From: Eremomyces bilateralis CBS 781.70 | Lineage: Eukaryota; Ascomycota; Dothideomycetes; Eremomycetales; Eremomycetaceae | Reading direction: 5' to 3' | Assembly: GCF_010015585.1 (NCBI RefSeq) | Contig: NW_022985077.1 | Coordinates: forward strand, 623,605-687,604 | Length of the DNA stretch: 64,000 nucleotides | Part shown: piece by piece, positions 11,132 to 23,252 of the stretch | Layout of the letters: every line of letters starts with the position of its first letter | Position numbering within the stretch: the first letter of the stretch is position 1 | Made by a program: the position numbers and the translations under genes | Notes under the pieces: model-generated | Told to the model about the DNA's origin: nothing | Databases searched by the model: none | What the model saw: only the letters and a program-made list of their open reading frames with translations

Positions 11132-13587
11132 ATGGCGGACGCGACAGGATCTAGCCTGCTTCTTAAAGCGGTAAGGCTCGAAACATGATTCGGAAATCAA
11201 TGTATAACAGCAGTGGAGTTCTTGCTGATTTATCATTGTACAGTGTGACAATTGCAGGATCAGGAAGACTCGATGTGATAGAGGGAATCCGTGCTCGAGC
11301 TGCAGAGCCGCAAACCAATGTATGGCAAGACTAGTCAACAAACGAGAAAATTGACTGACCGGACCAAAGCATGTAGGACTACCTCACAGAGGCCAAAGGA
11401 GTCGAAGCATCGTGTGCTCATATCGTCTCAATAGTATGTCCAACGTAATTTTCAAATCGTCGTCGTTTGTGGTCCTTCCAGTCAGCGTTATCATATGTTA
11501 TTTGCATATCGGAATTTCAACACCATTCAATTGGTGTCTTGTGGATACACTAACTTAATAGCAGTGAGCGAAAAATCGATCGCATCGAAGAAAAGCTGGT
11601 AGATATCGAACATCTCCTACAGAACCGGAGTCTGGTCTCAGAACACTCCAACGATGGCGCATCGACGAGGAGTGGGAAGTCCCCCAATGCACCAAGCGGC
11701 GATGGGATCTCTCCCGCATCACACATACCGGATCATCCGACCTTTGAAGGCGATTCATCGCTCAGTGCTCAATCTACCTTTGCTCACGAGTTCCTTGAGC
11801 GAGCGATAAGCAGAAATTCATCTCAAGATCCGCAGATGGCTGAGGCGCTCGCTTCGCTCCGGAGCATGGTCGACGGGCAAAATGAGCCGGCTCCAACCCA
11901 CAGCCGCTTCATTGATCCGAAAAACTCAGGAGCCTCATTCGCGCTGCCGCTACCTCCCAAAAGCCTTTTACTGGATATACTTGCGAGATCCAAAGGTTTG
12001 GCCTAGCGGATCAGGTCTGATATCTCCGGCTGATAGTTGCAGATAACTTTTTCGTTGCAATGTTCCTACCATCTCTCGACCAACTCCGATTCCGCGAGAT
12101 CGTTGAAATTGCATACGACCGCAAAGAGGAGCTCACTATCACGAAAGGCCTACTTTTCTTCGGCGTGGCCCAGTACATGTTCCTCGAATTTGGTAAGACG
12201 GGCCCGGACGGACGACAGGGCGATGAATTTCTCAAGCATGTTGCTTTTTGTCGACGGAACTTCGAATATCTCTTGTCGTCTCTACCCCTGCTCTTACCCG
12301 CCACCTCGGAGAATATCGAGGCTCTACTCCTCGCCGCTTCGTATGCGGTGGAAATCTCGAAACCGTCGTTATGTTGGACCATAACCACCAATGCCGTTGC
12401 AATGTGCAAGACCCTCGGATATCACAGAATTTCTTCAATGAAGAACGATTCGCAAGAAGTCAAAGCGAGTAAAATGGTCAATTTTTGGCTGTTATATATC
12501 ATCGAAAAAAGCCTCGCGTTGCGGCTCGGTCGAGCATCAAATATCCACGACTACGACATCTCTCTTCCTTCAGTGTCCTCGCTCTCTTTCGAAGGCTACC
12601 CATTCGGCCAGGTTCTGACTTATTGGGTTCGGGTCGCGGAGATCCAAGGAAAAGTCTACGAAGAGCTATTCAGTCCAGGAGCATCGGGGAAATCCGAATC
12701 CGATCGGACCCGGTCTGCTCGTTTTTTGGTGTTCGAGATGGATGACGCTTGGAGCAAGTACCAAACTGTAAGAGAGAGCCATATCCGTACGCAGAACTTG
12801 TCAACTGACTGTATCAGCTTTCATTTCAACCCGAGTACGGCGAGTACATGAACGTCCTTACGAAATCAGATCAGGTGGCCCATCAGTCCGTGCTTGTCTT
12901 GATTCATCGTGCGATGCCTCCCGACGATTTTTCTACCTCTCAGTTTAGCTCCGAATGCCTCGAAGTCTCGAGGAAGGCCTTAAAATCCCACGAATCCACA
13001 AGTAAACACTTCAAGGGCAAGGGCGAGGAGTACTGGTCCGGCTACCTACACTGGTGAGATTATCCTTCAAAACCCGAGGAGTTCAAATACCTAATATTGC
13101 ATCCAGGGCTGTTCTACAAGCGCCATTTACCCCATACATGGTCCTTTTCTGCCACGTCATTGCCTCCAACGACGATTCCGACCTCCAGTTGCTTGAAAGC
13201 TTCGTCCAATCTCTGAAACCATCCAAACCGCAATCCGAAGGTATTGAGAAGATGTACCGACTATGCTACGTCTTCCATCAGGTTGCCAAACTCTACGTGG
13301 ACTCTGGAAGAAAAGCCGTCGAGATGGACTTGAGCTCTTTGGAGACCCCCGGTAATGCGGCTGCCGACATAAACTTCTCTTACGGGCACGGCCAAGGGAA
13401 CGCATTCGATCCGTATGCCTTTGCGCTGGCATTCGTTCCAAATGCTCCGTTCGCTGGTGACGTCAGCGGCGATGTTCCGGTGGTCCCCACGGATGGGGAT
13501 GCAATGCCGATTGACAGTTTGGGTGACTGGTTTAACAGCCACCAGCATATCATGAGCTTGCTTGAAAACGACATTCCGGAACAGTAG
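11132..13587 (+). CDS. Zn2Cys6 fungal-specific transcription factor
   Basis: Seven exons: 11132-11170, 11244-11319, 11370-11433, 11562-11995, 12043-12767, 12818-13053, 13107-13587, about 684 residues. The binuclear zinc cluster spans exons 2-3: CDNCRIRKTRCDRGNPCSSC, then RAANQ and SC across the intron, fitting C-x2-C-x6-C-x5-C-x2-C-x6-C. A basic linker (KHRVLISSQY) and a short coiled coil (ERKIDRIEEKLVDIEHLL) follow, as expected for dimer formation. Residues from about 200 on form the fungal_trans middle homology region, with DNFFVAMFLPSLDQLR, LLFFGVAQYMFLEF and NFWLLYIIEKSLALRLGR. The tail is acidic. Intron 3 ends in TAGCAG, a tandem acceptor that would add or drop a serine. The gene faces away from an ABC transporter and is its best candidate regulator; target genes are inferred. 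Confidence 0.88.
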
Positions 13588-14824
13588 GGGCAGAATATGC
13601 CGATGGGATGAAATGGACATGATAATTTTTCCGGGCGGTGGAGCAAGGGGTGTAGAGGCTTCATTCTGTTTAACTTCGGCCTGATATACTGACAATAGCC
13701 TAATATTAGACAGTTATGGCGCATCTCATCATGGAGACGGGAGACAGATAACGACGAGCATCGGGAGGAACTCACCCTTTGACTGATTAATGAGATGCAC
13801 GTCTTGGCCGGAAATGGGTGCGCACATGTATAGAATTTCGTATAATACTAGGGATTAGGAACTGAAATGACATGATTGAACCTGCGCTTTTCAGTTGTAG
13901 CTGGAGTGTGCCCGGATTCCGCTTTAATACGGTGCCTGGACTAGGTCGAGGCTGATCCGAGGATCTGTCGGTTGGACACATCATTCGATGAGATTGGATG
14001 CTTCACGAGAATATAGATTGGAATCTAGTGGATAAATTTATACGAAATACTCTGCACAGAATATCCAATCCTAACTCCATATCGAACCAGTTGCGATGGA
14101 ATTGCGGGAAGGATAAAATAAGCATTGCCAAAGCTTTATTTGCAATCTAACTACTATCCAAGACTTCGTGTCTCGGAAGTCGGAACTACCACTTTACTAA
14201 CTATAACTACCATAACTACCTTGAGCCAATCTACCACTAACTATTATGGTTCTTCTGCCGTACATGTAATCATAGAGGACTACAATTACCCAACCTTACT
14301 ACCAGACTCATTACAATTCGCCCCTCTCAATACTCATACCATCACTGCACAAGGTATCCTTACCTTACGGTACTCGTAGTCTCGCTTACTTTCGTCCTCC
14401 CGCCGACGATCCGGCAGCTTGCGAGACAGCGATCGACCTTCCACATCTTCCAAGTTTTTGTCCGTATGGACACGACCTAAGGCTGCTCTAAGCTCCGTGA
14501 AGCTTAGCCGGACGCCGCTTCGGGTGAAGCCATGCATGGCTCTGCTCATGTCCCGCCTCTCGTATTTCGTGTGCTGATTCTCCGCCCCATGATTGGGTGA
14601 TCCTTGCGGAGGCATCCAACGTGCATGTGGAGAACTATTGGAAAACCGTCATTTTATGTCAACGGTGTGGAAGAGCTTGGGGTAGCAGTGCAGAGGTTTT
14701 AGGAAGGAACGGGATCGGTTAAAATGATCATGGCGGCACCTCGTCGCCTGGTTGAAGGTCGCACCGTTTTTCTTGCTCTGGTGCTTATTAATGTGAGGTT
14801 TATTCGTCAATCGATACCTTCGCG
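13588..14824. other. Intergenic region, no gene seen; low-complexity tract and hairpin
   Basis: About 1.2 kb between the regulator and phoD-like gene. 14120-14330 is low in complexity, with repeated ACTAACTAT and ATAACTACC words. At 14488-14507 CTAAGCT and AGCTTAG form a perfect 7-bp stem around a 6-nt loop. The remainder is presumably 3' UTR and phoD promoter. Confidence 0.45.
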
Positions 14825-17038
14825 ATGCTATTCACAAGGCTGCTGGGCTTCGCAGCCGTCGCGAGTGCGGCATGGTCGGGGAACCTGAACTACCGGTCAC
14901 CATCGCACCGTAATCATCAAGGAAATCGTCGCCAACGTTCCGTCGCTAACGATTAAGCAGACCACCCGGGGCTGGGGATCGCTATCCATAAAGTTGTGAA
15001 GCGATCAGATATATCGAGCCCATTCGATCCGGCGAAGTTAAACTTCACCCATGGCGTTGCCTCTGGCGATCCATACCCGGAGAGTATCATCCTCTGGACA
15101 AGGGTTGCTCCGACGATGGATAATGACAAGTCCAACGTCACAGTCACCGGATTTGTGCCGCTCTATAATCATGATACGGATGAATATGTCGCCTTGTCCA
15201 AGTCGCCTGTCTGCGTTGACTGGGCGGTGTACGTGGACAAGGAGTTGCGCCGCGCAGTGACCCATGGCACAGCGTACACGAGCTCCGACATTGATTATAC
15301 CGTCAAAGTTGAAGCAGACGGACTCAGCCCATATACGACATACCATTACCAGTTCGCAGTGTGCGGATCAAGTAATTCCTCACCAGTTGGGCGCTTTAAA
15401 ACAACCCCACGGAAGGACGACAAGGTAAATTCTGGGTCAATTGCAGTCTTTTCATGCGCCAACCACCCCTTCGGGTTCTTCAATGCCTACGGGAACGTTG
15501 CGCGAAAAGATTCGGTTGACTGGGTCGTCCATCTTGGAGACTATGTGTATGAATATAAAGAGGGCGACTATGGCTGGGGATGGGCAATAGGCCGAGCCCA
15601 CCAGCCCAATAAGGAGGCATACTCTCTGTACGATTACCGTCGCCGGTATGTCGTTCCTTATCTCACCAGTCTCTTGGCTTCTAACGTGTTAGACACGCTC
15701 AATACAAGTCCGACCTAGATCTCCAGCATAATCACCGGCAGTTTGCCTGGATTCCCGTCTGGGATGATCATGAGGTTGGGGACAATCAATATCGCGATGG
15801 CTCCTCCTTACTCAATAATACCGAGGACTCCTTCATCAAAGATGGCGGAGTCAGCGTCGACCAGCGCAAGATGAACGCCGTGCGAGCATACTTTGAGTGG
15901 ATGCCTATACGTCAAGTCGACATGGACGACAACCTTCGGATTTGGAGGTCGTTCTCGATTGGCTCACTGTTCGATCTGATCATGCTTGATACGAGGCAAT
16001 ATGACCGATCAATCACCGATCTGTGAGTACATGCCAAACATGTGGCACTGATGGAGCCTAATGGAAACAGGTACTGGAACACGGACTACGTGCATGCAAT
16101 TTCCAATGACGCTGGCAGGAGCTTGATGGGATCAAGGCAGGAAAACTGGTTCTATAACCAGTTAATCAAGTCGAACAAGCGCGGTGCTATCTGGAGAATC
16201 ATTGGCAGCCAACTCGGTAATTGCCCGCCTAAGGACGCGCCAGAAAGCTCTGACAAACGATAGTCTTTTCCCGGTTGAATGCGAGCCTAGCTCTAGGACC
16301 TGAGAACCCATTCAACTACGACGGATGGGATGGGTATGTGTCGAACAGAAACCGAACCTTCAACGTGTAAGCACTCATACCCGTCTGGGATCGTTTCTAT
16401 GCTAACGCGCGAAGTCTATACGAGAACAACATCGGCAACAATATCATGCTCGCGGGCGACATCCACTCTACCTTCGTGAGCGACTTGAACTGGTATGGCA
16501 ATAAGCCGTACAACCCAGAGACCGGCGAAGGGTCAATCGGTGTTGAGTTTGGAGGCTCTGCAGTTACCAGTCCTAGCCCGTTAGGCCCGAATCTTACGTA
16601 TGAAAGGGATCTGTTTTTGATCGATGGATTTATTCTGACGACCTGCAGCTTTGCCCAAGGCCAGTTCGCAAGCGAATGGGTTGTCGGCAATAATCCAACC
16701 TTGCAGTTCAGCGACATTTATTATCGAGGGTACTATGAGTTGCATATCACGGTATGCCCCCTAGATTTGCTTTCCGAAATGCGGATGCACCAGTCAAATA
16801 CTAACTACCTTCATAGCATCAAGAAGTCAACGCCAAATATTTCGGCATGCCCTCCATTTTAACTCGCAACCCGTACGAAGTTCCTTTCGCCAACTTCACC
16901 GTTAAGAACGGCGAGAACAAGCTCAGCCGACCACTAAGCGGCGGAACGGTTTTCAATGGTGCACTGAAGAACAAGCAGACAACGCAGACCAACATGACGC
17001 ACAATACCGAGGACAATTCCTGGTTCATCTCAAACTGA
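14825..17038 (+). CDS. PhoD-family alkaline phosphatase, secreted
   Basis: Seven exons: 14825-14909, 14961-15645, 15693-16022, 16071-16216, 16264-16366, 16415-16751, 16817-17038, coding 635 residues. The N-terminus MLFTRLLGFAAVASAAWS is a signal peptide. FTHGVASGDPYPESIILWTR begins the PhoD N-terminal domain. The metallophosphatase core shows SCANHPFG, HLGDYVYEY, WDDHEVGDN, MLDTRQYDR, IIGSQ and LAGDIHST, the metal and phosphate ligands of the family. It should hydrolyse phosphate mono- or diesters outside the cell or in the vacuole, using Ca/Fe as known for PhoD. Several N-x-S/T sites fit a secreted glycoprotein. It is tail to tail with the following gene, 274 bp apart. Phosphate-starvation control is likely for the family, but I saw no clear Pho4-type site. 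Confidence 0.9.
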
Positions 17039-17312
17039 TGCGGCTTCATGGTGCTATAGAATTTAGTATTGGTGAATGCGAACGAAGACTAATTAATAGG
17101 TAGAGCGATTAATGCTTAATGCAAATAATGACTTACATATTGTGCGGACAATATCATATTGACATGATAGACAGTCACTAAGAACGCTGAAGGTCGCTAC
17201 CGCTCATCTTCCGATAGCGGCATGGAAGACATTAAAAACTAAACATGAAGAACCCAAATCATCACATCCCAAGGTATCATATCCCAGATTATCATATCCC
17301 ATTTCCATACAG

Positions 17313-18386
17313 CTATAGCCACATCATCAAAATCGCTGGAATCAGAATGAATGCCCCCAACGCAACCCAACTCCTCATAACCGACCGACCCAACACTCAA
17401 GCCTACACAGGATACTGGTCCGAATCCACCATTACCTCTACCACCACCACCAGTCGAAACAGCGGTGAATCCGGATGTCGTGCGGCTAGCGAGACTAGAA
17501 AGGGATGTCGCGGAAGTGGGAGCCGACCAGGTGAGTGATGCCGATATGTCTGCGAAACTTCTCTCTGCTGCGGCCAATGACATGGCTTGAACGGTAATTG
17601 TGGTGGTTAAGGTGTCCCTGCTTGAGGTGACGGTCGATGCGGAGAGGGAAATCACGTAGGTCCAGTAGTAGGAGTAATACCACCTATCCCACCGTTAGCA
17701 GACTGTTCTAGCACCTCAGGCGCATCACAGCGCGGAGAGAACTACATACCATGTATAATACGTGGTGTAAGGCCTCAACTGCGTCGTCGTCACTCCATTC
17801 TCGCCGACGTACGCGGTACGTGCAACACACTATCCGGTTGCTGGACGCGAGGCGCACGCAGATTTTGCCCGGGTTACAGTTCCGTCCGTCCGAGCAGCAA
17901 TCCCCATCGTTCGGGTAGCAGGTACCGGTGCTGCGGCAGGACCAGCCGTCGGGGCAAGGGGAACCGGGGCAGCAGACGCCGCCGGGGGGGAGGCAGTAGC
18001 CGTACTGGCAACATCGGTCGGTGCTGGGGCAGCAGCCGCTGAGGGCTGAGGTCGTTAGTTCATGCTGGAGGAACCGAGGGAAGGGAGAAAAGTTGAGAAA
18101 AGGCGATGATTGGAATTTGAGGGGACATACTGGCGCAGTATCCGTAGCCAGACGGGCAAGTTCGTTGACGCGGTTCAAGGCGCTGTAATGAACGACCCCA
18201 GAGATCCTGCTCTGGCATCGAGTCGTTCGACCATCGTGAATCGGGTGCGAAGTCTGCGATTCCCGCGTCTCGTTTTGCGATGTCGACAGGATGCAGCGGG
18301 ATGAATGATAGGTCCCGCGCATCTAATTGACTGGACACTACCGAGCTCCACTGGAAAAGGATTGATAGAAGCGAGTTCGCTAGCAT
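17313..18386 (-). CDS. Cysteine-rich GPI-anchored surface protein, apparent frame break in exon 2
   Basis: Model: exon 1 18386-18131, exon 2 18045-17750, exon 3 17683-17436, exon 4 17395-17313. MLANSLLSILFQWSSVVSS is a signal peptide. A cysteine-rich module follows, with CPSGYGYC, then GCCPSTDRCCQYGYCLPPGG, VCCPGSPCPDGWSC and CYPNDGDCCSDGRNCNPG. The next exon is Ser/Thr-rich (YYWTYVISLSASTVTSS), and the end reads SWVALGAFILIPAILMMWL, a typical GPI-addition signal. The odd point is in exon 2: the frame of the cysteine module (ending NRIVCC) does not join the frame of the next segment (AYVGENGVTTTQLRPYTTYY). The frames meet near 17815-17830 without a usable intron, so a short indel or a sequence error is likely. 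The last intron would be only 40 nt. Carbohydrate or surface binding is a guess; this is not a classical hevein domain. Confidence 0.55.
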
Positions 18387-19648
18387 CTTTGGGATAGAGA
18401 CTTGTGACCATTTCAAAATAAGACGAGACTCAGAGAACGCGTTGAAATGATGCGATGGACTAGCTATAATGCAAATCCTCATGAACGACAAGAAAATCGT
18501 CAAACCTTTCTACCTCTTCATAATTGCGGCGGCTGGAGATACTTTATCCAACGCCCTCAGCCTTGTGGAAATTCCTCCCCGGTGTATTGACTGCGCTAAT
18601 TATGAGGAGCTTCGCGATGCGACGCAAGATCCGCATCCACAGATGCAGAAAACTGGATAAACGGATGCCACCTTCACACCAACGTGCAACTTGCAACTGC
18701 ATGATCACAAATGCTTCTCAGCTTCACTGTAATGAGAATGCTGTCTGCCTCGCGCCACGACGCCACCTGCCCTTGGCAGCCGTTCGAATGGTTTCTCCGC
18801 CTTTTCCTGCGCAATTGTGAGTTGTTAGGAGAGGTGAGCCAAGAACGAGGAAGTAACAGTTGGTCGAGAGAAATACGAGGTTGGTAAAATAGTGAAAGAA
18901 CATGAAGATGGGAACTTTGATATCCAGGTGCTATGCCACTGGTGCATGGGATTGTCCGACTCCCGATCTCTGCCAAATTGCGGGGCGAGTTGGGGGACGA
19001 ACTTCTGGTCTAATCTGATTCACCAATCATTGATATTGATGTTTAATGCCTAGATTCTGTAGTGCAGTGCCAGACTTCCAGTCCGGAGTACTCCAAGCGG
19101 GGATGAATGACACCAACGCCGAGTGCAACAGTCCATAGCGTTCAGCGTTAATCTTGATGGCAGAGCGACGCGAATTCGAATGGTCCCTTGGACATCTCTC
19201 CTCCTGACATCCAATGCCTCTCGCCTCGATCCGTCCGAGCCAGCGATTCTGATATAAGACATAGCACCGTCATTGGGCACTTCATTTCAAGGATTTCAAA
19301 TTCGATTCGTTAGAGGTATCCAGGCATCGTATCAGCTCGCGCTATGCAAAATGTATCCCACGGTTGCCTCTCCGTTCGCCGAGTATGCGGGTATACATGC
19401 ACAAGGTAAAAAAACATACAGAAAGAGCAAGGAAAACTGATCAGGTATAGCTCTAAGAAACGTAAGGGTCTATTCGCGATGCGGTGAGATCGAACACTAG
19501 TAAACTTTCTATCGTTGCGTTGGTGTGATTGAATGGTGCCAAGGATGGAGAATTCGATTGATGAGGATTCGTGGCCGACAAAGTCGATATTGACGGTCAT
19601 TTCTTGCTCCACTTGAGACATCCAAACACCAGTTGTCCGCCGACCACA
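18387..19648. other. Intergenic region, no gene seen
   Basis: About 1.26 kb upstream of the GPI gene and downstream of the CorA gene. Open frames are short, lack family features and overlap on opposite strands. I see no RNA gene or repeat. Confidence 0.4.
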
Positions 19649-21613
19649 TTAAATCATCCGCTTGGCCCTCGCGTAGAGCAATCCTGAGATCACGAACGCC
19701 ATGATAATCCCCAGGATCCCAAAGAACCACCCCAAGGTCCCGACCCCTTCCGGCTGCCCCGGCACCCTTACATTCATCCCAAACAGGCCAGTCACGATGT
19801 TCAACGGAACGATGATCGTCGCCAGCACCGTGACCTTGCTCAGGTTCTCGTTCACTCGGTTGCCCTGCGTCAAGCTGTCCAGCGAAATCTGCGCGATGTA
19901 GTTCGAGTGGCTGCGGCCCAGGATCTTCTCGAAGTGCGTCAGGTTGCTCATCATCGTCACCACGTGGTCCTGGATGTCGCTGAGGTACATCCCCACGTCG
20001 CCGCGGGGCGCCACCGCGTATTGGTCGTTGCACCGCTTGGCGAACCCCTTGATCACGTCCGCTTTCCCGCCGAGGAGTCGGATGAGCGACATAACTTTCT
20101 TGCGGCAGTCGCCGATGGCGCGTAACATCTCGCGGCCGTCGTCTTCACGGACGATCAGCACCTCGTCTTCGATGCGGTCGGTCTCGACCTCGATTTCGTG
20201 GATGACGGGGGCGAAGGAGTCGACGATGTCGTCGATGAGGGCGTAGCAAACCCAGTCGGAGCCGAGTTGGAGGTAATCGCGTAGCTTGCTGATGCGGGAG
20301 CGGACATTGCTGGCGTGCGGATTGGCGGTGTAACTAAAGGTCAGCAGGCCCTCGCGGAAGACCACGGCGTAGATGTTGACGGGCTCCATGTACTCCTCGG
20401 ACTCCTTGTCGAGCGAGAAAAACGAGCGGAAGGCTAGGAAGTAGTACGCCCGAAACAGCTCGACCTTCTCGCGAGATTCTTGCGTGACAATGTCCTCTCG
20501 CGTCAAGGGATGGACCCCGAAGGCTTTACAGATGGCATGCACAGCATCCCTGGGTGGGTTCAGCATGTCGAGCCAGTACACTCCACCAGTCTGGAGGGGG
20601 GGCTCGAAAAGGTCGATCACACGCTCGCCCTCAGCAAGGAGACCGCCGAATGTTGAAGCGTGGATCGTGTCATCGGACTCGGAACTAAACAAGGTGAACC
20701 GGGAAGCTGGAGCAATGGTCGCTGGCACGGCATGCGGCTGCGCAGGGGTAGGCTGGTCGACTTCCGAGTCGGAGACGATTTTCTCCTCAATCTCGCCTCC
20801 GGTGGATCCACCACGTGTTGTCTGGCGCTCAAGAAGATTTGCCTCTGCTTGGGCTGCTTGGCGAGCTGCCTCAGCGCGGCGTTCTTCCTCTTCTTGGGCT
20901 GCTTCGACGATATACTCCTCGAGCTCTTCATAATCAATTCGGAAAGTTTTCCCAACATCCTCCTGCGGATAGCAGACATCCTCCTCGATGGAACTGCGAA
21001 CAGATTCTTCGTCATCGTTTCCGCGAGGGATTGTCCCATTACCCTCCTCAACGCTATGTCCGTCGGTAAACGTTGCCTTGCGGCGGTGAGAAGCGCCAGA
21101 AATAGATCGCTGGATCTCAAGTTCTTGATCAGGCGCAATCTGGCTGGTGATGGTACCAGTCCGCTCGCGACGACGGGGATCAGCGAATGCGTTCACTGAG
21201 TTGGGAGGAGACTCAGAGAGGGTTGTTGCGGAGCTCCGACGGGATGGAATTGAAGCCGTTCCTCCTTGCTCACGCGGAGTGCGCCTGAAGGTGCCACGGC
21301 GGGTCATTCGAGGGCTCACTGGCGAGTTCCAATCCATTAAAACACCGTGTCCACTTTGTCCATCGTCGATGATCGCCTGTTCATTTAGCCCAGCTACCCC
21401 GAGGTGTGACGCATCGGCGAAGAGTTCAGGACGTTCGAGCCGAAGACTAGCGAGGGTACCACGGCGAGTGGTTTGGAATGGAGCACTGCCACTCGCTGGG
21501 GGAGGATCGATTCGCGGGAGTGAGGACGGCTGACGTCGATGATCATCTAGTTCAGAAACAGGAGTGCTGTATCGGGTCGTGTCGAACCTCTCGGTACGCG
21601 GTGAGTCCGACAT
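19649..21613 (-). CDS. CorA-type magnesium/divalent metal transporter (Alr1/Mnr2 group)
   Basis: Single exon, 654 residues. The N-terminal 300 residues are Ser/Arg/acid-rich and cytosolic, as in fungal Alr/Mnr proteins. The funnel domain follows: YWLDMLNPPRDAVHAICKAF, HPLTREDIVTQESREKVELF, then LLTFSYTANPHASNVRSRIS. The long pore helix contains GNRVNENLSKVTVLATIIVP. The signature GMN occurs in GLFGMNVRVPG between two C-terminal membrane segments (VLATIIVPLNIVTGLF and WFFGILGIIMAFVISGLLY), and the protein ends on the basic ARAKRMI. Mg2+ uptake at the plasma membrane or vacuole is the known family role. Which membrane it serves is not visible. The start is the ATG at 21613. The 1.6-kb upstream region is gene-free. 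Confidence 0.92.
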   Translation of the reverse strand: MSDSPRTERFDTTRYSTPVSELDDHRRQPSSLPRIDPPPASGSAPFQTTRRGTLASLRLERPELFADASHLGVAGLNEQAIIDDGQSGHGVLMDWNSPVSPRMTRRGTFRRTPREQGGTASIPSRRSSATTLSESPPNSVNAFADPRRRERTGTITSQIAPDQELEIQRSISGASHRRKATFTDGHSVEEGNGTIPRGNDDEESVRSSIEEDVCYPQEDVGKTFRIDYEELEEYIVEAAQEEEERRAEAARQAAQAEANLLERQTTRGGSTGGEIEEKIVSDSEVDQPTPAQPHAVPATIAPASRFTLFSSESDDTIHASTFGGLLAEGERVIDLFEPPLQTGGVYWLDMLNPPRDAVHAICKAFGVHPLTREDIVTQESREKVELFRAYYFLAFRSFFSLDKESEEYMEPVNIYAVVFREGLLTFSYTANPHASNVRSRISKLRDYLQLGSDWVCYALIDDIVDSFAPVIHEIEVETDRIEDEVLIVREDDGREMLRAIGDCRKKVMSLIRLLGGKADVIKGFAKRCNDQYAVAPRGDVGMYLSDIQDHVVTMMSNLTHFEKILGRSHSNYIAQISLDSLTQGNRVNENLSKVTVLATIIVPLNIVTGLFGMNVRVPGQPEGVGTLGWFFGILGIIMAFVISGLLYARAKRMI

Positions 21614-23252
21614 CTTGTCTGTCTAATATCGTGATCTACGACCACAAAGAGTCAACGTTGTTTGTGTCGGGGATTGAGCGCGGATGCATACCTAAGCCTT
21701 GATGTGGCCAAACTATCAACTCTTCTTTCTACGTCTTCCTCAACCGAATATGGTCGATAATTCGACTGGTCGTCGGTGAGCCGCTATGGGCGCGCTCACC
21801 TCGTAAAGACGGTCAACTTGTACGATTGGCTTCGCGTAGGGAACACACCCTACACTCAGCCTTGGGGAAAGGATTCCGTGCACGTATTTGTGCCTCCTCA
21901 ATTATTCACCAACCACGCACCTCACCGGTCCATCAACGGTCACGGCCGTTCAATGCTGCGGCAGTGAATGAACTTCGGTTCTTCAGCGCAAGCTAGGGAG
22001 GCAGAATGTCGCCTCCAAATACCCAGCTTGTTGGGCCGAGTAGAGGACGGATGAAGGAGAACTTGGAGAGAATGATGCCCGCCAACTTGATGGTTATCGA
22101 GGATTAGACGCTGAGGGCGCCAAGTCGCTGGTAATCGATGAAGGGAGGTTCGGGAGAGACTTTTCTCGATGTGCGCGCAGTAGCGAAGCCGTATCGCTTC
22201 TCGACTATCGGATTGGAGTTTGACAATGGGATAATGATGTGGATGCCGAAAAAAGGCGGCAAGTGTCAGGTATTCGCCCTATCCTGCAGTGTGGGATGGT
22301 TTGCTGCAATAGACCATAGAATTCGATGGATTTTCCACAATTGAAATTGCCCTCAAGGACTGGGTGTCTGGTGAATGGAAGAATTCGGGAGGAATAAAAG
22401 AACAGACGATGCCCGGGACATGGAGTGATGGGATTGTCGGCTTTCTTGGAGTCAGGTGCGAGGTTGAAAAACCTCGATGCTTATTGGTCCGGTTCAATTT
22501 CGGGTAAATCTTTTGGAAATTTTGCACTTAACCGGAATATGCCGTGATTACCTAAACTCCACCTAGATTGATATTACGATATCTGGATTGGGATGGAGTA
22601 TCCTGCAATCTGCATCAATATCAAGTTGGTTTTTTGATTACATTTGGAAGGCTAGACCCTTGAAGCGACTCAGATACTAATAATACGATTTTGGTGCCAT
22701 CTAATTGCCGGTTTCCGACTTTTCGAACCCTCTCCTATCGACGGCTGAGTGCTGACAACTTGCATTAGGAAGATGACAACAATATTCATTACATGCATAT
22801 CCAATCATGACCCTGTCGAAGTCGGAAATCGCGCCTGTCAGATCATTTATTGGGTCGAAAGTACGATTATCAATTGGGCAATATCCTATGGGCTGAAAAG
22901 TTCGAGAATCAGCAGCATCCCACAAACCGGGTGTCAAGTGCTAGTCGGGTGCGCGGTTGCACAAAGAGATACACTCAGCAGGTGCCAGGGCGAACGTGAG
23001 CCTAGGATTCGAAGAGAACCAAGATCACCCTAAGTTAGAGAGATGACCCTTGACGTTTAGATTCCTATTCGTGAGATGCGTTGAGATCGCCTAACAATGA
23101 TCAGTAGCCCAGGATCCATTTCGGAACGCTTGATGCTCCACCCAAGAACCAAATCCCACGCAGAGAGAGAAGGTACGAATGGTATTGAAATTTGAAACCA
23201 TCCTCTCCGTACCTATGCAGCATATGTCTGCTAGAGGACACGCGCATAAAAT
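21614..23252. other. Intergenic region, no gene seen
   Basis: A 1.6-kb gap between the CorA start and the end of the nuclease gene. Only unsupported frames below 95 codons are present. It probably holds the CorA promoter and the nuclease 3' UTR. Confidence 0.4.

Noticed and set aside
19509-20033. 174-codon minus-strand frame rich in Arg/Gly/Asp
   Set aside because: It is a shadow of the CorA gene in another frame, with no family features.
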